In this document: positions 42,118 through 52,625 of the stretch, piece by piece | How the letters are laid out: every line of letters starts with the position of its first letter | Position numbering within the stretch: the first letter of the stretch is position 1 | From: Isoetes taiwanensis | Lineage: Eukaryota > Streptophyta > Lycopodiopsida > Isoetales > Isoetaceae | Reading direction: 5' to 3' | DNA: 64,000 nt | Assembly: GCA_021234155.1 (NCBI GenBank) | Contig: JAJEKV010000011.1 | Location: 434,001-498,000, forward strand | Translations under genes and position numbers: made by a program | Notes under the pieces: generated by a model | Databases searched by the model: none | The model's input: only the letters and a program-made list of their open reading frames with translations | Told to the model about the DNA's origin: nothing

Positions 42118-42630
42118 TGAGCAAGTTTCTTAGAACAAATATGGAGTTGCTTAGAAGTTGTCTGATTCAATCAATTATTGCTTAAGCTACAATTGCTTAT
42201 TCAACAACTTCGGTCACAATATTCCATATTACTTTGAAGTTTGGTTCAACATGGTCTAGAGATTGGAATGAACCTAGAAGTGGTCGTAGAAGTAAAATGG
42301 ATGCCACACAATTTGACTGCCACATGGCCCATACAAAAGACCATATATGGGCGAAAAAAGAAGATAATTGAGCAAGTTCAATGAAACAAATATGGAGTTA
42401 CTTGGAATCTATCCGATTCATAAGGAAGCAACAAAACTAATTGACCATCTATTATTGTTTAGGCTACAATTCCTTTGAGATTCGGTTCAGCAGCTTCGGC
42501 GACAATATTTCATATTGCTAAGTCAACATGCTCTGTAGAATGGAATAAACCTGGAAGTGGAGAAGTAAAATGGATACCATACAACTTCAGATGACCCATA
42601 CAAAAGACCATATATGAGCGAAAAAGGAGA
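42118..42630. repeat. Diverged tandem duplication, ~255-bp unit
   Basis: Two copies, each running from GAGCAAGTT..AACAAATATGGAGTT through a TTCGGTC/GACAATATT segment to CCATACAAAAGACCATATAT. There are many indels between copies, so the duplication is old. No coding potential. Confidence 0.75.
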
Positions 42631-43149
42631 TATTGATTCTTTGTATTGGTTTGCCAGCTTCAGTGGCCAAATGTATATGTGTGAATGGTCCAGAACCTAA
42701 TGCAAAAGATAATATTACGCCAAGTCCTCAATTGCTGCCAAATATATCTGAATGTCACTGTAGGGTCCAGAAAACACATGCAAAAACTTCTGAGCTCCAA
42801 TTACAGAAGCGTCTAGATGTTTCTTTTGTAGAAATGAAGATATAAAAATGTACACATGCTTCTGTCACCTTATCCAAATGGGCCTAAATTTTAATCAACT
42901 GAAAGTTTAGGATGTGATCTTTCTAATGATGCCTCAGTTATGTTGGTTTGATGCATAAATCATGAGGTTCTAATTTTAAGTGCAGAATATATGAGCACCC
43001 TCCCCCAATTGTTAGGATGAAAACTTACAGCGCTTGCCCCATTTAAACAAACAACAAGATTAGATTCAAAACAATTTATTGGTCATGAAAATAATAATGA
43101 TAACTGTCATACAAACCCATGGCTAATTAAAAGCTATCCCAACGCATGG
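42631..43149. other. Stretch without recognisable gene
   Basis: Low-complexity AT-rich DNA between a tandem duplication and a LINE fragment; nothing else is seen. Confidence 0.4.
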
Positions 43150-43547
43150 CCTCCAGCTAAACAAGGGGCGTTTCATCTTGGTTCCAGTTGGCTCCTATCG
43201 TCGATATGGGAGCGTCGCAGACACCACATCTTTCAGGGCATTTATTCATCTGCACACAGTGTTATTACAGTGGCCCAGAAAAAGATATTGACAGCCTACG
43301 AGTGTTCTTCCCTTGACTCAGAACTGGTGGAACGCATCTGGATTCAGTATCTTCGAATTGATTCTTATCATTAGTCTTCTATTATGGAGTAAGTACATTG
43401 TGCTCCAGGCTCATGCTCCTGTGGCATCTCTGTGTACTTACACAGTTAGATGAGACATGTAAATTTTGTACTTTTTCTCTGATTAATAAACTTTTTGGTT
43501 TTCGTCCTTCCAAAAAAAATAAAAAATAAAAATAAAATAAAAAAATT
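43150..43547 (+). mobile_element. 3' end of a LINE (L1-type) retrotransposon
   Basis: A coding tail reads SSWLLSSIWERRRHHIFQGI, then VAQKKILTAYECSSLDSELV and ERIWIQYLRID before a TAG. This resembles the C-terminal zinc-binding region after the reverse transcriptase of plant L1 elements. A non-coding tail follows with CTCTGATTAATAAACTTTTT and an A-rich (AAAATAAAA) end. The reverse transcriptase and endonuclease are absent: a 5'-truncated dead copy. Confidence 0.65.
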
Positions 43548-45549
43548 CACATTGCATGGTTTTTATGTCAAGTTCTGCACCATAGGTGAGCTCTTAAGTT
43601 GTGTTAAACACATTGAACCACATTCCATAGGACACTAGATAATGCTCTACTCGCTCTGTCAGCTTATAGTTCATATATAGGCAATCTTCTTTGTCCAGAC
43701 AATTGAGCTATCGATGCTTTTGTGGATAGGATCCTCAGATGTAACAATTGTGGATCCCTTGATTGCCAAACTCAGAGATGGTTAGTGTTTTGCCTCTCCT
43801 TGAATACATGCTCACACGCAATAACTTCATGTGTTGTTTGCTCTTCATGTCTGGTCAAATACCCAGAATTCTTTAATGCCATTCTACAATCATGTACGTA
43901 TTGGTATGTCTTGTCGAACTTTCCAGCGCCCAATGCTAGGTTTCTTGATTTGCCCTCATGTGTTAGACTTATTTTGAATTTTGGATATGCCATGTGCATT
44001 ACAGTGGCCAACAATAATCCCTTTATACATGTCTTATCCAAGATTCTAAAGATCCTTTGCAGTATACATATAACTAGATTGCTTAAAAAAACCCCTTAAT
44101 CCGTATGTATACATAAGATTTAGGGTAAAAAAAACCCCACCTTCCTAACTCACATGTTATACACTATGTGAAACTCTTAGGGATTTGCCATTGCTTCAAC
44201 TTGAGCCTGAGCTTGTGCCTTTAGGCTTTACGGGAGGGTCATACCCTAGGGGATTCACCTCTACAATGATGGTACGTATAGATCTGTGTTCCTCAAGTTG
44301 GGAAAACCTCTATAAGGATTTTTACTCTGAACCTTCCCCTTCCCCCAGCCCCCCACCCTCAATTCTATATTTTCCTAAATTTATACCCCTACCATAGATT
44401 TTCCGCATAACTCTTTCTTAATTATTGTAACCTTATAGTGCTTGGAATGTCAAAATTCATGTCCTACTATACCCATTACTTAAATTTATAATTTTAAAAT
44501 AAAAAAAACCTATCTAGTGCCTTACATAAACATAAGGAAAATCCATAGTAAAAAACCCCCTGTCGACCAGTCACTAGTATTTTAAGGTTCAATAATGTGA
44601 ACCCCCCTTGGGTCACCCCCCATCACGACTCGCTTGCAGTCAGCAGATTGTCTGAGTCCCACTTGCAACTGCCTCCCTCGTGGTCACCATGCATTGTACT
44701 TCCTATGGGGCACAACTTGTCTTATCGACCTGGATCTTACCCCCTTTCGACCTTCATAGACATTCCAACTGCATCCAAAAAGCCCGCCTGAATCTTCGAA
44801 ATGCAATACATTCAATGCATGTTAACTTAAATTGGCAGGCAGATATATCAACTTTTTTTGAAATGGAGTGCATCAGAGATTTGAAATAGTTCGAATATGC
44901 CTTGAATAAAAAAGTTCCATACAAAGAACTTCTTGAAAGAACAGCTCTGCTGCACAATCACCATGGCGCTTACACGATCGAACATGATCCATGGTAATCC
45001 TGAGCTAATTTGAGTAGTTGCAGGGACCAAGAGGGTTAGAGAAAAACAAAGGAAGAGGAGAATATTTCGAATAAAACTCGGGTGCCATGAAGACCCTTCC
45101 ATCAAAGAGAGGCAACAGGCGAAACAACAAATATTGGAAATCCCAAAAGGGGTTAGTTATTTCCATTAGAGAGGTCTGAATTTGACAATAAGGGACTGGT
45201 AATATGGGAGGATCACTCATGAGCAGAAGTAGCATCCCTATATGTTAAGTTACATGGCAGCAATTGGGGGGGTTACACTTAGTGTCATGAAGGAAAACTC
45301 AGTACAAATGTCCACAACAATGCTGAGATCAATAGGGATAGTGAGATCCCAAGATCTCTTTGAGGAGTACACAAATATTAGAAAGAGCTTGGGTACTGGC
45401 CATGAACTAGCATAACAACGGATGTGTTATATAGGGCTTAAATAGATTTTTCATGAATTACAACTCCTTGCATCGATGGTTTGGAATGCTGATGAGACTA
45501 GCACATGTGGGCGAGGTTAGGGGTTTGAAGATCATAGCAAGAAAAGGTG
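43548..45549. other. Stretch without recognisable gene
   Basis: Several reading frames, including one with a hydrophobic start on the minus strand near 45100, but none with a recognisable motif, splice structure or paralogue in the window. Confidence 0.35.
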
Positions 45550-45554
45550 CCCGA

Positions 45555-47011
45555 TGTGACGTTCCATGTATTTATACGGCATATGTATACATACTATGAC
45601 ACGTCACCAGGGTATAATAGACCCCTATGGGTTGATCGATAGGGGATAACTTGGGCTAACCTTAGAGGGTTTTTATTAGCTATGCTAAAATATTAGTGAG
45701 TAAAATAACCTAAATAGGCTAATTAGGTTATTGATTAGTAAAAGACAGCCAACTAAGCAATGCCACCTGGCCCAAGTCGATTGGCCAGAGCCATACCCCC
45801 CATTCTGCCTCAATTTGATTTGGGGAGAGTTGGAGGAAGGAGGAGCTACCAACTGTTGTAACCAGACTTGAAGAATGGAAGCCTTTCGTGACAGTTGCTC
45901 TAGCCAAGAGACCGGCTAGTCCCTAGATAGTCTGTGCTTCATCTAACCCTTTAGATGGAATGGTCAATTTCTCTTTTATGTGTTACTAAGATGATGGTGA
46001 TGGATACTTTGATTTTGATTGTGTTCTCTCTTTCTGTTCTCCTGCTTGTTTGGGGTTAAGGGAGGGTAGAGACCTGAGAGCTTCCTAGAAGTAGAGATGT
46101 CTCTAGCTAGAACCCTTAAGACCCAATAATTGTGGCATGTGCACAAGAGCCCACCTGGCTGTGGATGCTATATCGTGATTCAACACCAAATAACGGCTAC
46201 GATGGTGAAACAAGGGTGGGTTTTTCTAGCATAGCTATAGGACTCCTATAATGTGCTAGGCTTATAGTCGGTCCTCGCGTTAGGCCGGGTATGGGTCCGA
46301 CACCTCCTGGGTTGCAGGAAACATGCCTATATGAAAGTCCTGGGCTCGACGGATGCGCCGGCGCGGCCCATGGATTTTGGAGGGTTCAAGTCAGGTACGG
46401 ATGCGGGGGTCACTAAGGAGGCACGCATTCTCTAGTACACCCAGGGATCTATCGTGGTCGGGAAGGGGATGCCTCCCTGACCTGCCTCATCGGACCGGGG
46501 AGATATAACTCGGAGTAGTCTCATAGGTTGAATCCATGAGATTGCGTTTCTGGAAGGCTACAATCACGCCATAGCATGTTTCAGCCTATCTGCAAAGTGT
46601 GCACAAGAGGGGCTGATTGAATGGACTGCCCTAGCCATTGTTCTATGCCAGCTGATATCTTGACGCCTTGACCGTCAGTCGACCCCATGGAGTCTGAGGG
46701 TATTTTGCTTATCTCATCTTGTACTTGTATTACCATGTGGATGGTGATGATGGATGGACCACCCTTCATGGTGGTATATTATTTTGAGCATGATTGATGT
46801 GTGCTAACATGTATGTATGCTTCCGCTGTATAGGACTCCCATGCCATAGAGGACGTGCGACGAATGACACCTCCGTGTTCCTCGCCCGGACACTTGGCCA
46901 TCCCAAGTGGTCCAAGTTAGACGAAGGGCCCTTCCATGATGATGTAGTTGCCACGGGCGGGGAATTCCCCATATTTGATGGGAGCATCATATAGATTCTG
47001 GGAGCGTCACA
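45555..47011. mobile_element. Solo LTR candidate, 1457 bp
   Basis: It starts TGTGACGTTCC and ends GAGCGTCACA, so it has TG...CA with a 7-bp terminal inverted repeat (TGTGACG/CGTCACA). The flanking pentamers are CCCGA (45550-45554) and CCTGA (47012-47016), a near-perfect 5-bp target duplication. The interior is non-coding and more GC-rich than the surroundings, as in LTRs of Ty3-type elements. No primer-binding site or internal genes adjoin, which fits a solo LTR left by recombination. Confidence 0.6.
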
Positions 47012-47159
47012 CCTGAGATGTAAGTGAGGTTGTTATGGATTAGTAGGGAATGGGTAACCATCTTAGTTTGTGTTGATGCTGTAGGGTTTAGGCTGGCAAA
47101 TTTGTATATATTCAAGAGGAAAAGAATAAGGCAAGCTACATTAGTAGATGCAAGGAGGG

Positions 47160-47420
47160 GGTCGTTCAAGCGGTGCAGCCAGATGCATAGATGACTACAG
47201 AGTTTTCATGTCATGGCTCACTCACTTTCAGACTAGAGTCCCTAGGGGAGTCTCACTACAAAGGCCACATCTAATCCTACTAGATGGATATAGCAAGCAT
47301 GTGGATTTGGAAGTTATCCTGGCTGCTAAGGAATAAGGCATCCATTTTGCCTTGCTTCCAGCCCACACTTCCTATAGGTTGCAACCCTTGGATGTTGCTT
47401 GCTTTGCTCCCTTCAAGGCT
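47160..47420 (+). pseudogene. Pogo-like DDE transposase fragment
   Basis: The frame reads FMSWLTHFQTRV, then RPHLILLDGYSKHVDLEVIL and, after an in-frame TAA, GIHFALLPAHTSYRLQPLDV and ACFAPFK. This is the conserved DDE_1 stretch of pogo/Tigger transposases (LLLDGHSSH, LPAHTTHxLQPLDVGVFxPLK). The second catalytic Asp region is present, with G-Y-S-K-H in place of G-H-S-S-H. N-terminal DNA-binding and terminal repeats are not seen. Confidence 0.75.
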
Positions 47421-47740
47421 ACCTTCGAGATGATGTGAGAAAAGTACATGGTCATGAAGAGTAGGTAGGAAACCTAAAAGGAAAGAAATTGTTGAGATAA
47501 TTTCCTTTGATTTCACTAAGGTCAAAGCAACCCCAATTGAAGGGCCATATAACGAAGTTTGTGGCTAAAGGGATGGGCCAAGTGTTGCTAGACATCTGGC
47601 CCAAGACTCTGGGGTAGGGATGATGATGAAGATAGATGACAACTTTAAATTGCTTTTGTGTGAACTTCACGTTAATGTTTCTTCCATATAGAAATTTACT
47701 TTAGTTGATATAAGCAGATTTTCATCCATTACATAAGAGT

Positions 47741-48443
47741 TCATATCCGATACTTGCACGCTGAAACTTCAATCACTATACAATGCATAAACACAATTAT
47801 AGAGAATATTGTTGAGAGATATAATAAGGTATAATAGAAAACATTTTCCATCAATTCTTTCTTGGTTAATTGACGATGGAGATCATCTCCTTCTTGAGTT
47901 GGTTGCTCATTGAGATCAAAATCCTTTCCATGATGTCTAAGTTTTTTGATACACCTTTTTATTGATTTTCGAGTTAACTTCTCATTTCGTGTGGCCCTTT
48001 CCTTTTTCCTTTTCGTGTTGAGTTTCGTTAACATTCCCAAAAAAGCGACAACACCTGCAGTCAGAGATAAAGCAGCAGGAATATGCATCTGAACTTCACG
48101 GCTTCAGAAATACTTTAAGGATGATCCCTTGGAAAAGAAAGCACAAGCCGAGTAACTGGTAGATTTCATTATTTACATTTCTCAGGTCTTGTTCTTCGCG
48201 ATATACGCGTTCAGTGAACATATTATATTCCCTAACATATAACTCATACCATTCTCTGTGTTTATCGTGCTTTTCTGTAAGTACTTTGATCATAGGAATT
48301 ATAGGAAGTAGTGAATGGTCACCTTCTGCTTTGGTAACGGGAAGCAGTGAATCCCTTATTTGGTCATCTGATGGATCTGATGTATTTGGTGGTAGTGATG
48401 AATCTCTTTTTGAAAACGAATCTGCTGTTATTCCAATCTCCAT
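47741..48443 (-). pseudogene. Frame-broken paralogue of the membrane protein at 7.3 kb
   Basis: The first frame (48443 to 48096, ATG start) carries a Ser/Pro/Asp-rich N-terminal extension, then YVREYNMFTERVYREEQDLR and NVNNEIYQLLGLCFLFQGII, and stops at TGA. The second frame (about 48100 to 47741) continues as IPAALSLTAGVVAFLGML, a basic loop, HGKDFDLNEQ and a C-terminal hydrophobic helix (YYTLLYLSTIFSIIVFMH). Order and spacing match the intact gene at 7296-7880, except that about 24 bp are lost and the frame changes within the 14 bases around 48100. A GTATTT...TTCAG at the break is only 25 bp, too short for a plant intron, so I call it a frameshifted copy. Substitutions elsewhere look conservative, so inactivation may be recent or a sequencing error. 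Confidence 0.6.
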
Positions 48444-48727
48444 AGAGGATGCTTCTGAAATACTGCCACTGCATCATTAAATCAATCCATCATCAGATCT
48501 TCATGTTTACATTTCTCTAGCTCTAGTAAGTAGTCTAGACACATTAACTATAAGTAATTCAATTTACCTCATAAAATGAGACGACAGGAAGCTCCATCTC
48601 TGCCGGACTTGCGCAAGAAAGGAAACTAGCAAACACACATACATAGTGAATCTTAATTTCAATTTTGAAACCCTGACTGAACTGAGTGATTTCGATTATC
48701 GTGTTATTCCTCCACCTATAAAGACAT

Positions 48728-49640
48728 ATGAAAGGTGAAGAACTATCAAACTTGCCAGTGAAGGACTTGCAGTTGTTGGAGCATCAACTAGAAGTGGGGT
48801 TGAGCCGTGCAAGGAAGGCAAGGTGTCTGGAAAAATTTATTGATGTTGAAGCCAGATATGCTGTACAGATTTTACATCAATCCATGCTCAACATTTCTGT
48901 GCAGCTGAATCTCTATGTTATTTCAATCAGGATCAAATTCTCATGGGGCAGGTTGAGGAACTCTGCAGGAAGGTACATTCAATATAACTTGTATGCAGTT
49001 AAACTGTGTTATCTTAGGAAAGATTTGTAGAGATGCAAAACGTGTTTACTTAGGTCAAATAGGGACAGAAACGTTCCACAGTGTCATGCTATGAGTTCCA
49101 ACTGCCTCTTTCTAAATAGATAATTGGTGCCTGATATGGCTATTGACCATTCCCTTACAATATTTTATCTACATTTTTTGATGCCAGTACAACTTATCCA
49201 CAATATTTTGCATGCAGGAACATCAATTGCATAAGGAAAACGAAATGTTACGAAGAAAGGTAAGAGGAATTTACCCCGATATATACTACAGTTAAGACTC
49301 TTGATATATTCTGCTGAATTTTCAGCTGGCTGAAGCACAGGGGACAGCAGAAGCTGCAGCAAAACCTATATCTCCACTAGCTGCTGCAAGTCCCCTGGAG
49401 ACAAGGGAACCTGCAAGCATGTCAACCATACCTTTCTCTCTTCAATTGAGCCCTGGAAATGTTAGGGAGCCCCAAATGCCTCAAACGTCATTACAACTTG
49501 GGTAAGATGCAAACGTCAAACCTCTATGCCAAGGCGAGCTTTTAGTTACTGGATGAATGTGGGCTTGTATGCCAGGTTATATGAACAGCGCCACACAAAC
49601 AAGAGGACATCTAAACAAGTTTGTGCAGTTGTAGGGGGAT
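48728..49640 (+). pseudogene. MIKC-type MADS-box gene fragment (K-box and C-terminal exons)
   Basis: MIKC MADS proteins are transcription factors; the K domain mediates dimerisation. Exons in order: KGEELSNLPVKDLQLLEHQL EVGLSRARKAR (48728-48835), then NQDQILMGQVEELCRK with a GT donor (to 48971), then EHQLHKENEMLRRK (49219-49260) and a C-terminal exon (49324-49500) with LAEAQGTAEAAAKP and a terminal LQLG. All follow the usual MADS exon boundaries. The DNA-binding MADS domain and I region are absent upstream, where the minus-strand membrane-protein copy lies. A piece between the first two exons is degraded (EKFIDVEARYAVQ). It is therefore a truncated copy, perhaps captured. Confidence 0.8.
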
Positions 49641-49739
49641 ATGAGGTAATTATTGAGTGCCATGACAGCCTCAGCCTGTGTGTTACATTATCCTAATCTA
49701 CAATATTTTATGTGTGTTGCTCCAGGATGATATACAAAC

Positions 49740-50300
49740 CTAGCAGTTAGCTCTGGCAATCCACTAGCTGCATCTGCATCAAATGTTATATCCTTTCGTG
49801 TTGTAAGTCTTCAAAACCTTGTTCTATGTAGAACCGTGCAGATTGAATCCTCTCGTGCACTTGATTTTACATTGGCACTTGCCAGATGGTTTGTCAATAT
49901 TAGTGTTGCGTGATCAGATCGCAGGGATGACAGCCATTGCTTTTAGCTTGCATATAAGATGTCTGTTCCATTTGATTTCGTAAGTATAAGGCCCCGTATG
50001 CTGCATCCAGCAACATAAAACTTCTTTAGTCAACACTCTTTCTTTTTATTTTTATCTTCATTTATCTACTAGGCCATTTAACCAGAGATATGTATGCCTG
50101 CATGACGGGCCATGACAAATAGGTAATCTAATACCATATTATCTGCTATATATAGAGATTAATCTAGTATAAAGTTTCTAATTGCCTTTCTTATTGTAGA
50201 TATATGTGCTAGTCATACATCCTTATGCCCCAAGGATAACCATGTGTGCTGGCTATGATGGACGAGTTATTATTGGGGATATGAGTTTATTAGCTCTGCT
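49740..50300 (+). pseudogene. WD40 fragment of a BRWD/PHIP-type protein
   Basis: Three short plus-strand exon-like stretches in WD-repeat order: SGNPLAASASNVISFRVV (about 49750-49803), VLRDQIAGMTAIAFSLHIRC LFHLIS (about 49897-49980) and VLVIHPYAPRITMCAGYDGR VIIGD (50204-50282). They resemble the WD repeats of bromodomain/WD-repeat proteins (ASASND, GH..AVTAIAFSP, HPFNPRIAMSAGYDG). Typical W and GH residues are lost, so the copy has decayed. No bromodomain is seen. It follows the MADS exons on the same strand within 250 bp. Confidence 0.6.
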
Positions 50301-51181
50301 TGGGCATAATATACAAACTTTTACTAACATATTTTACGTTGCTGGATCTGTGAAGGTTGTCTTATCTTTATATATGATACTGGAGATTTTAACCTTGTTC
50401 ATGGGAACTTTTCCTCGTGAGCATCAATGGTCTTCACTTCCATTGCTCTGCATTTGTGTCATGCATGGTAGTTATTTTCTTATGTTACTTATATCCAATG
50501 CTTCAGTTATTTGCATTCATTTTTCCTCATCTTATGAATGCCCTTATTGAAAGCTTTTTCATAAAAATAGAAATGGAGGTAATTGAGTAGGGATAAAATA
50601 ATGGCTAACTTATTTCTTAGGACTCCAACCACATGGTGGACATGAGTACGCCATCTTTTGCATAAGCTACCTACTTTCTATTCACAAGTATTACACCTTT
50701 ACTTATCTAATGGCTACTTCAGACCTATATTGCTAGACAATGAAACATACATTTGCAATGAGAATGTATAGAGATTTTAAGATTGCCTTTCCTACTATTT
50801 CTGCTAAAAATACCTCTTCCTCTAACAACACATGCTTCAGAGATCACAAGGCAGATTTCTATAGACCTGGCATTAAGAAATCGACACCCTATGTTCATAG
50901 ATTTACACGGCTTCGCACAAAACAAAAAATACCTAGCATGAAATAGCAAAACAGAAACCATGAAAATATAATACTCTGGGTATCGAAGGGCAACCCCTCG
51001 TGCGCAGCACCTTGTTTCAATAGACTAATGCTGGATTCACATGGGACCATTCACATGCCATTACATGTGCTAATTCATAATTCTAATATTTTGCTGTCCA
51101 TTTTTTGCCACAATAAAGAATATAGTATGGGCCTGATCACAACCCCCTCTGGCATTCCATCATAATTAAAGTCTTTCGGTA

Positions 51182-51243
51182 GCGCCTGGGCAGGCCTTTA
51201 TGCGGCCTAGCGAGCCGGTCACACATAAGGGCCTACCCAGGCA
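51182..51243. repeat. GC-rich hairpin, possible MITE
   Basis: GCGCCTGGGCAGGCCTTTAT and ATAAGGGCCTACCCAGGCAC form an inverted repeat of about 20 bp with a short loop. No second copy was found in the window. Confidence 0.6.
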
Positions 51244-52324
51244 CATTCCCCCACATAATGAGTGAGGACAGGAGATTTTTGATGATGTGGCATCGGCATA
51301 TGGAGACACGTGGCATAAAATAGAAGCTCACTTAGCAGGGCCCACTGGTTGACATAGGCCTACATTACTAAATATAATCTAGGTCTGAAATCGTGCGAAA
51401 TCTCCTGCCGCCTCTCATGACATGCATAATACGTAGTCTTGTTATATCCAGTTGCAAGTCAGCGCTTAGAGTCTGCGCTACATGCACCAATAAATGAAAC
51501 AGTCCAAATGTTGACTTGACTTATTCCTTTGTACGATAATGATACATCATCAACTCTTGCCAACTAATTATCCATTTAACTATACCTATAGGAAGAGCCC
51601 TTGTATTTAAATTGCTTATTTTTTTATAGATTGTATTGCCCACTACAAATTAAAATAAGGTAAGACATTCAACATCCTGTAGACAAAAAGATAAAGATAA
51701 AGATAAGAAAACCTTTCAGATGCACACCATTTGAAAGCCCTTCGAGAGAGGTTTAAGATGCACTAATCCGACATTGGTGGAGAATGTTACACACAGTTGC
51801 AGGGCAGGGTCGGATGTGCGCAATACAGGGGGTAGAGCAAGAGTGCGGAATTGGGCTGCGCAATAGCAGAGTAGTGTGTTGATAGTGGGCACCCTCCCCT
51901 ACTACATAAAGCAATAGGATATGTCATTGATTTGAAAATCAAACCCCTACAAATCTTCGATGTGACATGGCTACGCATAAACAACAAACTAACTGATTAT
52001 AGAATGATCTGAAATTTGCATTTTTAAATGCAAACGTTTTTGTTGTTCTTATTTATGTGATAACACTTTTAAGCTTAGTTTCGTATATCTATTGGTTTGA
52101 AACATAGTACAAAATAAGGATACGCAATACAATATGGCAGGCTCGGAAAAAAAATCGAATACGAAATACAGAAAAAGAATATGAAAAATACTGCATAGTA
52201 CTTAAAATGAGCAGGATTGTAACATATAGTAATTTTTTAGCACATAACATAGTTTAAAACATAGAACACAGTTTTAAACAGAATAGTTTAGAACATGACA
52301 TCATCCTATATCCTATCCTATATT
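51244..52324. other. Stretch without recognisable gene
   Basis: AT-rich, with no convincing frame on either strand. Confidence 0.4.
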
Positions 52325-52625
52325 ATAAAATTATAGGCATATTCATCCCCTATTCCTTAATCTACACCGTACACAAAGTTCCTCGTTTGTGGGGTAGATG
52401 TATAGGATTTGTTATACTGTATAACAAGATTTGCAAAATACTATAAGATTTCAGGCGATATACTCTATGGTGTTGATTTTGTACGTGCAAAACATAATTA
52501 CAGGGGCTCTCGCTGCCTTATGTCACCCCCCGTGTGAATATGCACCCAAACAAAAGGGGGTTTAAGGGGGAATTTAATTTTAAACGTGTTTAATGTAATG
52601 GTTTATGTTATAGCACAGATCCAAG
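52325..52625 (-). repeat. Dispersed repeat R1, copy 3 (inverted)
   Basis: On the minus strand it follows copies 1 and 2 from CCCCCTTAAACCCCC and GGGTGCATATTCACACGGGG to CTACCCCACAAACGAGGAAC and GGTGTAGATTAAGGAATAGG. It is slightly diverged, and as in copy 1 the distal inverted repeat is absent. Confidence 0.85.

Noticed and set aside
45005-45235. Minus-strand frames with a signal-peptide-like start (near 44.85-45.24 kb)
   Set aside because: Short overlapping frames with no recognisable mature domain; not enough to call a gene.
46200-46560. GC-rich stretch that at first looked like an rRNA or tRNA-related piece
   Set aside because: No rRNA or tRNA secondary-structure elements can be drawn, and it lies in the interior of the solo-LTR candidate.
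47246-47256. CTCACTACAAAGG, a possible second CACTA left end
   Set aside because: It lies inside a pogo-like coding stretch and lacks subterminal repeats.
48098-48122. 25-bp GT...AG segment that would splice the two frames of the membrane-protein copy
   Set aside because: Far shorter than plant introns; a small deletion or frameshift explains it better.
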